Made by a program: the position numbers and the translations under genes
Notes under the pieces: model-generated
What the model saw: the letters and a program-made list of their open reading frames with translations, nothing else
What the model was told of the DNA's origin: nothing
The model's database searches: none
DNA from: Diploscapter coronatus
Lineage: Eukaryota > Nematoda > Chromadorea > Rhabditida > Rhabditidae
Length of the DNA stretch: 64,000 bases
Direction: 5' to 3'
NCBI GenBank assembly: GCA_964036155.1
Contig: OZ038422.1
Span: 32,883,201-32,947,200, forward strand
Part shown: positions 14,201-25,554 of the stretch, one piece after another
Layout of the letters: the number at the start of each line of letters is the position of its first letter
How positions within the stretch are numbered: position 1 is the stretch's first letter

Positions 14201-17200
14201 CTAAAATCGTGTTAATGTCTGATCATTTCGCTCCTTTTGAATTGGGTCAAGCCTTGGCAGAATGAAAATAGAAATCGAACACCGATAAACGAAAAAAACC
14301 TACAAAAAATGAGGAGTTCCATTTTTGGACACATTCTAAAATTAACAATTTGAAAGCAAAGTCTACAAAAAAATATATTAAAACTAAAATCCTAAAGATT
14401 TTAAGCGTGTTCATTCCTTCAAGCCATAAAAATACTTTTAAAAAATAAAGTAAGAACTGCAAATTAGTTTTTTTTAATTCTAAAAGAAATTAGAACAAGT
14501 TAAATATGTGCAAAAAGTAATACAAAAATATTCAAGCGGAAATGTTTAGATCCCCCGTCACTGGAATGAGCCGGAATGCAGAAAATTGTTCGAGCGATAC
14601 GGCCCGGTTTTTTCGCTGAATATTCTCAGAGACAGGTCCTCGCAACAAAGCAAAGGTGCGATTTTTCTTGCAATTTTTGAAAATGGCTTTCTTTCTAAAT
14701 GTGCTATTTTAAATTTCATAGGTAATTTAGCTTTTTTCTTTCTAAATCTGCTATTTCATATAGGTAATAAGTCATAGTTAAAGGTGAAGTAGATGATAGC
14801 ACATTATTAGAAACGACAATGCTATCTTACATAATTTTTAAAAGTTTCTAAATTTTATCTTTTTCAATATGCTACGAAAAAAGCTTATGTTCACAAATTG
14901 ACATTTCCAATTTTGCAAGTCGGTTTTCTTTCCAAAATTAAGGGCGAAAGTGTTTCTTATCTAATTTTTCTCCCAAAACGCCCGAGTTTTCCATCAGTTA
15001 GAGTTAATCGCGTGAAAATGCGCTAGGAATTTCACCATTTCATTTGTTCTTACCTCCAAAACAATTTCAATTTCAAGTTTGCCCTTGGTTCATTTTAATT
15101 CGATTGATTTTTGACTCTACCCTCTTCTCTGCGTCTCTGCCCCATTTCCGTCCTGCGTTTACCGCTTTTCCGAATAAGAACCACCTATTTAAGGTGAACA
15201 ACGATGTTAAAACATTTTAATTCGTTCAGTGCATTCAAAAACTACAAAAATTCATGCATTTCGAAATTTGTCAAATTTTGACCAGAGTTACTCTATAATT
15301 AACCATAGAAGGTGGCAAAGACGCCGAGGAAGAAAGAAACTGGTTTCACCAATTTAGCTAATTTTCGAATGTCATAGAGGTTGAAAAAGTTGGCGATGGT
15401 GAACCTAGAGCGATGCCCATAATGTGAGCGTAGAATTTAGTCACTACCGTGCGGCATTTTTGGGTAGAAATATAGAAATAAGCCTATTCTATTCTTGTGT
15501 CTTAAGATTAGAATAGCTACTACCAATCAATTTTGCATTGATTTTCAATAATATATCAAATTCTCTATGGATTGATTTGAAACATATCTAATTACTCTAG
15601 TTTCTTTATCATCTGTAAATGTTTCCCTCAAGTTGTTAGATTCATGAAAACATAGTTCACTCTCTTTACTCAGGAAAAAGATGACTGAACGGTAAAAAAT
15701 CGCGGTCTGTGTCTTTGTATGACGCCTTGCTTTTAGTTTATCACTTCCGAAGTTAGAACATGCAGTTTCTAGCTACCATGTGATTTTCAAGATCTTATTC
15801 TTATCTTCAAGATGCTCCATCTTTTTCAGTATTTTCAAATCGTATCGTAAAAATGCTCGAATCTTTCTAGAACTATATATTAGCTTTAAAAAGAATCGTA
15901 CAAAAATTTAGCAAATTGCAATTATTTTATATATAACTAAAAATAGTTTCATGACATCTTTTCAACCTTTATTTTTCACTCCAAAAACGAGTGATCAAAC
16001 TAAAAATTCCTTAATTTCCAGGCTGCTGCTTCGTGACGTATTATCATCGTAAGGACGCGATTGAAGCACAGGGTGCGATGCACAACATCGTCACTATCGA
16101 GGGCATGCACCATCCCGTTCAGATGAAACCCGCCGACACCGAGAATAGGAATGGTAAGTTGGGGAATATATTTATAAATTTTTATTTATTTACCTCGCAA
16201 GTTATTTCTAATACTGAAAATGGTTTCGTTCATAGTTGACGCGGGTTCCATAATTCGCGGGCTTTTTGTGCTTAGGCCATAATATATTTTCCAAAAAAGC
16301 CTGCGCACTATGAACTAAGCCCTGAAAATAGCAAATTAAGATTTTTTCTTTTCTAAAATAATCTTTGAATACAAGGGAATAGAAATAGTTGAGAAATTTT
16401 TATGCAATAATTTCTTTTTGATTTATACTTTTAATATTGAAGATAGAAATGGCTAGTTCGAAAATTTCTCTATCAAGTTGCTTTATTTTGAAAATATATT
16501 TTACGTTAAGTTTAGCAACGTTTCCAATTTTGCACTTTGAATACTGATATTTTGAAACATACCAAATTAAAATATTGAATGTTTTCATTAAAAAAAGAAA
16601 ATGAAATTTTGAAAAAATAGAAAAATCAAAACATTTCAGACCGCAAACTGTTCGTGGGACAATTGTGCAAAAAATTCGACGAGGACGATGTTCGCGCGAT
16701 GTTTCAGCGATTTGGCACTATTGAAGACTGCAGCGTTCTCAGAGATCTGGAGGGCAAAAGTCGAGGTAGATTTTTTTTTTAATTTTCAATATTTTTTCAA
16801 AGATATCAGTTTTCATGATGTGATATTGATAGAAAAATGTTCTCAAATAGTTTCTATTAAAAGACATTCTATCCTTTCCTCCTTTGCAATAAAAACCTAA
16901 ATCATTTTCCGAATTTGCGAAGATTTCGAAACCTTGCAAATTCTAATTCTAAAATCCGAAAAATGTAGTAAAAATTCCCCTTCATAAATTACAAAGTCTT
17001 ATCTATTTTACGTCAGTGAACAAAGAGTGAGAGCCACTGCAGTTATCAACGAGTGATTATGCCATGTGAGTTTGCTCTCCTAGCTTTTAACATTGACGAG
17101 AGACTTTCTACTACTAGTCTGGAGAGCTCTTATCACTTTATCAATTACCCAACTGCCTTTTAATTTCCAAAACGAGAGGGCCCGAAAATTTCAGCTTTTT

Positions 17201-20200
17201 CCATCAGTTTTGCATTGCAGTCGATACAAATATCTTCAACAGTTCGCACTTTTTAAATTATGCCAGCCATTCTCCAGCCCTATACTTTATCATGCGATTA
17301 GAGATTTTGAAAAGGAGAGAAAATTCACGATTTATGGAGTCCTTTTCTATGGCAATGTCGTCTCTTTTTTTGGTTCATATCAAATGTCAAGATAATGTCT
17401 TCGAAAAAATCTCTATATGGGTCCGAACTTATTGATTGTTTTATATTCTCGTCTGCTTGGAAAGTTTATCAAATTATTCTTTTACTGATGATAGTATTGT
17501 TGATTGGAGAGAAAGCCAATATTCATTCCGTAATTAGAAATCGAACTTGGAGCGAAATAATGAGCCGATTAGAAGAAAAACGACGAATAGCGCAATTTTT
17601 GAATATCGACGTGTTCTCTCTAATCAATAATATTTCTTCAAGTTGGGTGAACTTTCCAAGAGACTTATTACTTTGTCAAAAGTACCCAGAGTTACCCAAT
17701 ATAGTATTGACTGGTTAAAAAGTCTTATGGTATTCAGACGTTGCGACGCTTTCCACCGCAAAAATTTCGTCATCATCTCTCGTCCCATTATTAAGGATAG
17801 TAATTTAAAGCTGACTGAAATAGTTCACATCGCATAAGGGGTATTTGCGGTGGAAACGTCCCAATGTCTGATGGTATTATGTCTTGTCTCATTTTCATAT
17901 CCTGGAGTTTTTGATGTTGATCGTTTTCAGGTTGTGCGTTTGTCACGTATACGTCTCGCAGTTTTGCCGTCAACGCTACCAAAGAGATGCACCACTCGCA
18001 AACTATGGAGGTCCTATATTTTTGTCCATATTTAGAAAAGTGTTGGCAGGTGGTTGAAAGTATTCAATCCCGCTGTCCATGCCTATCCTTCAAAATAGGA
18101 CGGCATATGTGAGAATTCGACCAACATTTCTGTTATCTGTCATTTTAGGGTTGTTGAAAAAATTAGGTACTGTAGATTTGGGCTTGGAAAAAAATGTGTC
18201 AGAATGTCATTATGATGTAAAATTAAGACGAAAATTGAAATTAACTTAAAAAATTTCATATGACTGCCTAAGCTTTAAGACCAACTCGTAAGGTCTTTCA
18301 TTTGATATTTCATAGTAAATGATTGCTCTCTAGAAACGACTATGTTCAAATCTACAATATCTTAGAAGAAAGTATTTTTAAATCCACCATAAATGGACAG
18401 AAAAGCTTCGTGTAAAAATCGAGTTACCGTTTCGGAAAACCCCAAGTCCAAAATCCAAACTCAAAATCCTAGCCTGTTTTGTTCGTTCATTATTCAACGT
18501 GTGATTAAAGTTTCTAAAACAGTCGAATCTGTGAAGCAACGAATGGCTATGTTCATTGTTGAAACGCGCCTAAACTGAGCCAATTCCAAAATTCAAACTT
18601 ATCCCAGCCGGTTTAAGTAGCTATTCTTAACCGTTCAAGGAGAGGAATAGCTCGTTGGTCAGAGACGCTCCTATTTGAAAGAACATGCTTTTCAAACGAG
18701 TTGGAACGAAACGGGGCGGAGTTAAAGACTACATGATCAAAGCGTTCAATTCGAATAAAATCAGGCTTGTAATGTTGGGGCTCTAAATTTTCAAGGATTT
18801 TATTAAGAGCTATATATATATTATTCATTAGTGGTTTATGTTTTTATCGAGTTCGTTTGGAAAGGCAATTTTGGCCCCTAATTTTCTATAGACCAAGTCT
18901 TGAGCCTAAATCTTAGAAATCCTGATAAAAGTCTTAGTTTGTTGTTATCTTTCCAATTTTTGAGCACTACAAAACTACTAAGGGATCTTAGAACGAATTT
19001 TACGGGACTTCTACTTGATAATATAAGTCTATGGGTGTCGTCTGTTATCCTAAAATATAAGCCCCCGGGCCTTCTATTAGTTTTACCGTAATTTTCAATG
19101 TTTTCAGGGCTGCAGCGCACCGCTTGTCGTCAAGTTCGCTGACACGCAAAAGGACAAGGACGTGAAGGCAAAAGGGTCTGTGTCCCCAGTCGTGACGGGG
19201 CTCAACAACACCAACATTCTCCAACAGGTGGGCGTGGATTACTGTATCTTTTATTGGTTCTTTTATTCTATTGAAAAACCTCGACAATTGAATGACTTGA
19301 AGAATATGAATATGTTTTTGAAATTTTTAAAGACATCATTTTTATCGAGGCTTTTCTATTCGAAAATTTTTAATTTGGCACACGTTTCATAGCCGAAAAT
19401 GTTGTATTAATGACTCTTCGAGTATTTTGAAACATCGATTTTTTTCAACCAAGATGAAGATCAGGGTGTTTTTAGCCTAATGTTGTAAGATAATTGCTCG
19501 AATTTAAAAAAAAAAATCCAAAATTTTAATTGAATATTTCTGCAGTTCGGCGCCGGTGGAGCTGCGGGTCTAAACATGCAGCAGCTGGCAGCACTGCTCA
19601 CGTTGCTGCAGGGCAACAGCGTCGGTCAACAGCCGCAGAACAACGTGTTGGCCTTGCTTGGAAGCGGTAGGTTTGACTAATTTGACAAGAAAACATCGAT
19701 AATCTCTGAAAATCAATCATTTTACTGTTCCGATCAAACGAAGCGGTAGATTCGTGTGTTGAAAAAAGGCAGGAAATTGCGTACCACCCTCGTTATGCGC
19801 ATTGTCGTGACGCGCATTTCTCGCAAGGCACTCTTTAACACACGCGAACTGTCACTTCATTTGACTGATACAATAAACAGATCAATAATAATAATATTTG
19901 AAAAATCAATAATTTCTGAAATTCTTTACTTCAAACCTCGTTTGGTTTCTAGAAAGTGAAGGAGTAAGAATGCGATGATTTATGAGATTCGATTGTTCAA
20001 GAATGGAAACTGGAAGATAGAAAACAACTTAATCCAGCTTCACAAACATATCATGACTCTTGATATCTTCTTCTTACCTTTTATAAGTTATAGCATCTTT
20101 TAAATTCGCGCGTAAGGTTGGGAAATTCTAAATTAGAGGAGCCAAACGAACTTTATTCTCACCAAAAAATCTCCAGTTCTCTCCGCACTCGGTAAACTAT

Positions 20201-23200
20201 CCGAGGTTTCTTCGGCAATTTCTTCGGGTTCATCAAATTCCTCGACAACAACGACGAATAATTCCCCTCCGAATAATTCGACCACTATGGGCTCGGCCTC
20301 GGTGCAAAATCTCCAACTGGCCGGCGGTACGGGGCAGACCTCGCAAAACGGCAATCAACAGCAAATCCAGCAACAAATAGGTGCTAAATTCGTGAAGTCC
20401 CAAAGGAATGCGAGATTTTGTGAACAAAAAACCTATTTTAGTTAGCTCGAAAAATCATGCAATTGTGAATTTTTGCAATTTTCAATCATATAAAAATCAA
20501 TAGTTTTTGTGGAAAGATATCAATTCTCAAATGTTCACACAATTGCATGAAAAAGGTGAAGTTTTGCGATTCCCCTTTCTTTCCTCTCTTCTTATTTTCT
20601 CTCACCTTTCCGGTTTGGTTTTATCGTCGTCATCTCGCCGTGACGTCTCCAGAGTCCAACGTCATCTTCGTGTATCTCCAGAATCCTGACGTCCATATAT
20701 TTATAAGCATGGTTTAAACCTTGGTTCATGAGAATTTTTGAAGTCTGGAGTTTTCGCTTATTTGGGATTTTACGCTATCTTTTTCAGTATCCCATTTTCA
20801 AGTTTCTTGCAATTCCAATTTGGCTTAGTTCGAGTGTGTGAACTAGTACTGTATTACCGTAATCATCGTTGTGAGAGATTCTGTCGTCGTGTTGTTAGCG
20901 AATTCAGAATTCTGATGTTGACATCTTGACGTCATCTGGATTGCCATATCTTTTATACCTTTAGCATTAGTGAATGGCTATATAGTTTTATCTCGAATTT
21001 TTTTCAAGTGAAAGCTCTAAAAATTCTTCATATGTTCAGGGATGTAGCCCTGAAAACCGAAAATATAAAATTTCGAATTTTTAGAGCTACATTAGTGATT
21101 TTCTAGCTTGGGTTACTAAATATCGATTTTTTGAAACAAAAATAAGTTGATTTTTTCAGCGGCACTTCTGCAACAACAAGCAGCCGCTTTGCAACCTCAG
21201 GTTTCCACGTCACCCCAATTAGACGCGCTGGCTCAGCTTCAGCAGGTATAACTTAACTTTTTCAAAAGTCATTTATTCAGAGAACGGTTAAAAAGAAACT
21301 TTTTTTAAAGTTTTATTTTTCTAAATTTGTTTGTTCTGAAGACGCGTACAAATATTTCAATAAATTCTACGATATATAGAATTTATGATAAAATTCAATT
21401 TAGAAAAGAAGAATTGAAAAAGTCGAAATAGTCCACCTTTTATAATGTATTTGTTTAGAAAAAAAAACCGTAAAGATAGAATAAAATCGATATTTCTCGA
21501 CGTGATTTACACAAAGGACGCTTAAATCGAATTTTCAGACTCAGCAACTGGCCCTCGCCCTGCAGCAACAGCAGCAACAAGCCTCTCCTTCGAACTCACT
21601 CTACTCCCTCCAGTCTCAAGTCAGCCAAGCTGGTGAGAATTTTCGTCTCTTTAGTTCTCCGAAACCATTATCAAACGTTATGCTTCAAGCAAATATAGTG
21701 TTTTCTTTCTTAGAATCGACCTAAAATGTGTGACACTCATGTTAAATATGACAGCGAGAATAAACGTGAGAAAAACACTCGCTTTCCTTCTCGTTATCAT
21801 GCTTAGCATGTGAGTGTTACAAAGTTTAAGTCTTGCTCAAAATTATACCGGATTATTTGAATTTCAATATAATCTTCAAAAATGGCTATTTTTCACGAAA
21901 GCAAAGGTGTTTATAAAGCCATTTTTTGCGAAGAAAGTGAGATGAAGCAGTGTAGGTATGAAAAACGCAATTTCCCAACGTACGTATGTAAAGCGAGAGC
22001 AAATGGTTATCGTACTCCAGATGGTCTCTACGTTGCGTGGGGCGATGGTCGTTACGAGAGCAGATGGCATCCGCACGCCGTAAAGTATGAAGATTTCCAA
22101 GCGAGTAGAGACGCTGATATGTGTGAAAGGAGAAGGGGAAGTGAGTGGGCGATGAAGAATTGAAAATTTTGCTTATTTTTTGCAAACTGAAGAATTTGGA
22201 AAACTCGTTATTTTTGATACGAAAAGAGTAAATACGCAGAGAAATGTGTTGAAACATTCGACTTGTTTGCAATTGGGGTAAACTTTCGATCAGCTATTAT
22301 GGAATATATCCGTTTAAAATATATGAAGTTTTCAAAATTTATCTATATTACAGGACTTCCCGCCACCTTGGGCCATTTCAATCACCCCGCAGCCGCTACG
22401 CAGGCTATTCAGCTGTCTCGTAAGAAATTTAATTTATAAAAATCAATAAATATTTGAAAAAATCAATCAATTAAACAATAAATAAATCGATATTTGTCAG
22501 TTCTGGGAGGCCTCCCCGCAACTCATGCCACTAGCGCAATTGGCAATGGCGACGTGAAGGGACCCGACGGAGCTAATCTGTTTATTTACCATTTGCCACA
22601 GGCAAGAATTAAATTTATATCCTTTAAATTTTTTTAGAAGAAATCATACTTTTTGAATACGTTGGCATGTGTTGGTTCTCAATAAGATCTAATGATTTCT
22701 ATAAGTTTGGACTTTTGGATATTTTCAAATTTTGTTGATACGAACTAATAATGGAGCCATATAAAAGTGCCATTTTTTAAAAGGAAAATGTTTATGACTT
22801 CTGGAACATAATTTTTCTTTATCAATTTTCTAAAAAAAACTATCATTTCTAGGATTTCGACGACTCTCACCTGCTACAGACCTTCGCCCCATTCGGCACT
22901 GTTCTTTCCGCCAAAGTCTTCATCGACAAAGTCACCAATCTGTCCAAGTGTTTCGGTAAAATATTCAATTTTTACTCGAAAACATCCAAAAAATGGAAGT
23001 TTCAAGAAAATGAACTGTCGCTTATGATTTGTTAATTGTGATCTTCATAGGAAGATAAAGAACAAATGATGAGTATAATGAATTTGTGGAAAGATTAAAT
23101 AAAAAATTTTAAATTAGGAAAAAGTCTAAAATAAATAAAACTTTATAAATTAAGTAAAACCCCCTAAAATGATTTTAAAAATACAATTTTCAGGTTTCGT

Positions 23201-23324
23201 TTCATACGACAACGCTATTTCGGCAGCGAAGGCGATTCAGGCCATGAATGGCTTCCAGATCGGCTCGAAACGACTGAAAGTCCAGTTGAAAACTGACCGA
23301 TCCCATCCCTATAACAAGACGTAA
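11290..23324 (+). CDS. etr-1: CELF-family RNA-binding protein (ETR-1 type)
   Basis: A regulator of alternative splicing, mRNA decay and translation that binds GU-rich RNA; the C. elegans orthologue acts in muscle. Fourteen exons: 11290-11382, 14550-14655, 16022-16153, 16640-16765, 17931-18010, 19108-19227, 19546-19666, 20177-20380, 21160-21245, 21539-21632, 22354-22419, 22501-22601, 22853-22955 and 23194-23324. These give 520 residues with consistent phases. RRM1 (about 26-110) has RNP2 KMFVGQ and RNP1 [12 protein letters not shown]2 (about 111-190) has RKLFVGQL and RGCAFVTY. A Gln-, Ser- and Asn-rich linker spans about 200-425. RRM3 (about 435-513) has NLFIYHLPQ and KCFGFVSYD. The closing RRM3 helix and basic tail match CELF1/2, and RRM1 fits ETR-1 better than UNC-75. 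The long introns 1, 2 and 5 hold repeats, and the intron after exon 12 starts with GC. The linker exons are likely alternatively spliced, by analogy with the family. Confidence 0.93.
11383..14549. other. etr-1 intron 1 with repeats
   Basis: This 3.2 kb intron has no exon I can support. It carries at least four copies of a short motif built around cctatccttcaacat (12008-12040, 12067-12107, 13074-13113, 13131-13170), and one on the minus strand at 14151-14180. Two GC-richer stretches, about 11600-11700 and 12470-12610, could be unrecognised alternative exons or enhancers. The overlapping open frames on both strands at 13021-13401 sit in repeat sequence. Confidence 0.5.
15299..15436 (-). CDS. 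Possible exon of a nested minus-strand gene in etr-1 intron 2
   Basis: This minus-strand frame is open from 15436 to a TAA at 15299-15301. Its codons look like the exons here (ATC GCC AAC, TTC CTC GGC GTC) rather than like the AT-rich introns. The peptide includes [14 protein letters not shown], then a hydrophobic [12 protein letters not shown] end. No in-frame ATG is present, so it would be a terminal exon; a possible acceptor (gctctag) lies inside it. I do not recognise the family, and the upstream exons were not found. It may be a small membrane or mitochondrial protein gene, or a chance frame. Confidence 0.25.
   Translation of the reverse strand: MLRSHYGHRSRFTIANFFNLYDIRKLAKLVKPVSFFLGVFATFYG
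17495..17631. repeat. Fold-back element, family 3 copy A
   Basis: The left arm begins tattgttgattggaga and the right arm reads ctctctaatcaataat; the two pair over about 30 bases. The interior (aattagaaatcgaac onward) matches the reverse complement of the copy at 25345-25481, so the copies lie in opposite orientation. The element sits in an etr-1 intron and accounts for a spurious 107-codon open frame at 17395-17718. Confidence 0.8.
18011..19107. other. etr-1 intron 5
   Basis: This 1.1 kb intron lies between the RRM2 exons. It carries further copies of the cccagcc / ctatccttcaa repeat motif (18068-18106 and 18601-18640) and a ggggcggag box near 18714. I see no exon in it. Confidence 0.45.
19731..19869. 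repeat. Fold-back element, family 4 copy A
   Basis: The left arm gatcaaacgaagcggt pairs with the right arm acttcatttgactgat. A shorter copy lies at 29300-29372 with nearly the same termini (tggtcaaacgaagtgg and acttaatttgactgat). It is in the etr-1 intron after exon 7. Confidence 0.75.
21730..21820. repeat. Single fold-back element in an etr-1 intron
   Basis: The arms tgacactcatgtt and catgtgagtgtta pair imperfectly, and an inner pairing uses gcgagaataaacg with cgctttccttctcg. No second copy was seen in the window. Confidence 0.6.
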
Positions 23325-24513
23325 TTGAATAAGGAAAAATCAGTTTCCGGAAAAGAGCATCTAAATTATGATTTTTCTACTAGATTGGTCTTTATTTTTA
23401 AAGAAAAGGTGATGTATCAAGCTTTTCTTGATTTTTTTTCTAAAAGTGGTAGATCATCTTGAAAAGTCAGAGAAACAAACTCCCCTAAGCATTTCCTAGA
23501 AATTTACTAACGTTTATCAACTAAGAATATCAAACAAGAGAATTTGATCAACGCTCAATCCTAAAGGGTTTCCCCGAAAAAGTCCTGATTTAGTTTAGGC
23601 AATAGATTTTTCTAAGACTTGTATCTAGCAATCTGCAAATTTTTGATATCAAGACTAAAGCTACCATAGAAAATATTTTAAAATATCAATTTTATGCTTT
23701 GGTATCTAAATTTTCAGGTTCCCTAAAATTGACAATTTGGATAATTCGTTACCCATAGTTAAGGGCATAGAACAAGGTAGAAAGCGATCTTTGCCCATGC
23801 TATTTCGTGAGTAGCGGATTAGCAAGTTATCCAGGTTGTCCTAAAACTCTTGTCCATTTGTAATCATGATTCAACATTTTTGTGTAGGCGCGTCTCGTAA
23901 ATGTTACTTTTTGCGTTTTAGTGCCATGTCGCGTCGAATGCGTTACATTGCTTATCAAAATGTCGTGGAATGATAAAAGTTCAAAAAATCATATCTAGGC
24001 AAAGTTTAAGCCAACATTTCCTAACTTTCCCCATTTTAAGTCAAAATGTGTTCGTTAAACTTATTACGTATCCCCTCCCTGTATTTCTTCAACTTGGCTA
24101 AAAGTCCGCCTAGATTTAAAATATGTTAATTTTTATCATCTCAGATACATCAATGATCAAATGTTATAATCCATCTCTATAGAAAATAGCATTTACCTTT
24201 CGCTTTTATTTGGTTTTATGTCTTACCTACTATTTTCGAGCAGTATTTTTATGTCTTTGACGGTTTAACTTCGTCTATTTTCCTCGAAAAACCCGTCTTT
24301 TTACTTGTCTTGCCCCGTTTTATTCAAGGCTTCATTCCAAGCGTTATTCTTAGAAGTCCCCTCAGTTTGTAAAAAAGTGGGCGGAGCTTCGTGACAACAA
24401 ACAACTGCAATTCTTGCGCACAGATTTTACCCCACATTCTTGCCGATTCTTTGTCTCTTTTTGTATGGTAAATTTGTTGTTGTTAGTTATTGTATCAGTC
24501 AGATTGAGTAAAG

Positions 24514-24519
24514 AATAAA
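24514..24519 (+). promoter_or_regulatory. Candidate etr-1 polyadenylation signal
   Basis: AATAAA about 1.2 kb after the etr-1 stop, directly before the palindrome at 24517-24664. Another AATAAA lies at 25283-25288. CELF genes commonly have long 3' UTRs, but which signal is used cannot be decided from sequence. Confidence 0.25.
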
Positions 24520-24664
24520 TGAAAATACGCAATATCTCGTGAACGAAAGTACGCAGAGTAAAGTCCATATTAGTCGCTGATTTTCAATGCAATGTTTTTT
24601 CGACGACTAATATGTGCTTAACTCGGCGTACTTTCGTCTACGTGTTATTGCGTATTTTCATGCA
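24517..24664. repeat. Large palindromic element, about 148 bp
   Basis: The left arm reads aatgaaaatacgcaat, then gaacgaaagtacgc and catattagtcg. The right arm carries the complements cgactaatatg, gcgtactttcgt and attgcgtattttcat in mirrored order. The arms are about 60 bases long with few mismatches and a small loop. No other copy was seen. Confidence 0.85.
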
Positions 24665-25344
24665 CTTTATTCGATTTGGCCAACGCAATAATACACTTGG
24701 CTGATACTTGTTTTAGATATATACTTTAAAATACAACGTATTAGGGCTCAATTTTTGATTTGGTGTCTATTTTTTTTTTATGTATCGTCGACAATTTTCA
24801 CGAAATGTTCACACAATTTCATGAAAATTTTCAATGATTTTACCGTAGTTATCAAAGCTGTACTTGCGCATTTTTATCGTCCCTGAAATTACTTTTCGTA
24901 GAAAAAATACCTGGGAATTGTTTGTCTTTTGTATCGTTTTATTCATGGATAAATGTGTTGAAAATAATGTTGGACAACGTCTTATAAAATGTGAACAATG
25001 TGCACGAAAATCTACGTATAAAGCTTAAAATATATGTATTAAAAAGGACTTTTAGGTTATTTAACAGAAATTTTCTAAGTTTTGCAATATATAGCATTAT
25101 ATCGAAAGTTTGTTGAGCTTTGTTAGATTTTGCGATTTTTTTCCTAGTTTTGAATTTTGAAGAAAAATTCCCAAGTGCCAAATCCAGAATATGATCTCAT
25201 TTACCCATATAACCGTGCCTTTTGTAATTTTTGAGGTTTATTTTTTCAAATTTTGCATTTTCTGGTAAATTTTGTGCAATGCAATAAATGAAGAGAACAT
25301 CTTATATTTACAAGTTTATTGCTAAAATACAAATAATAAGTTGT

Positions 25345-25481
25345 ACTATTGATTGGAGAGAACGTCGATATCCAGAAATTACGTTATTCGTTTCGTTTCT
25401 CTTCTACGCGATTCACTATTTCATTACAAATTCGATTTCTAATTGCTGCATGAATATCGACTTTCTCTCCAATCAACGATA
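25345..25481. repeat. Fold-back element, family 3 copy B
   Basis: The left arm ctattgattggagaga pairs with the right arm tctctccaatcaacga. It is related, in inverted orientation, to the element at 17495-17631, and its right half matches the solo fragment at 59901-59950. Confidence 0.8.
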
Positions 25482-25554
25482 CAGATTAGAAGGAAATATT
25501 ATGTTGATATCTGACTTCCAGGTAGTCGTGTTTATATTTTAATCTACCTAAAGC

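Larger units (their letters stand above)
23325..25554. other. Convergent 3' spacer between etr-1 and the Cys-rich gene
   Basis: This spacer holds the etr-1 3' UTR, a large near-perfect palindrome (24517-24664), a family 3 fold-back (25345-25481) and a gtgggcggagc box near 24376. I see no gene. The 84-codon open frame at 25288-25542 is the fold-back element itself. Confidence 0.55.

Noticed and set aside
17395..17718. 107-codon plus-strand open frame
   Set aside because: It overlaps the family 3 fold-back element, and its related copy at 25345 gives another unrelated frame, so it is repeat sequence within an etr-1 intron.
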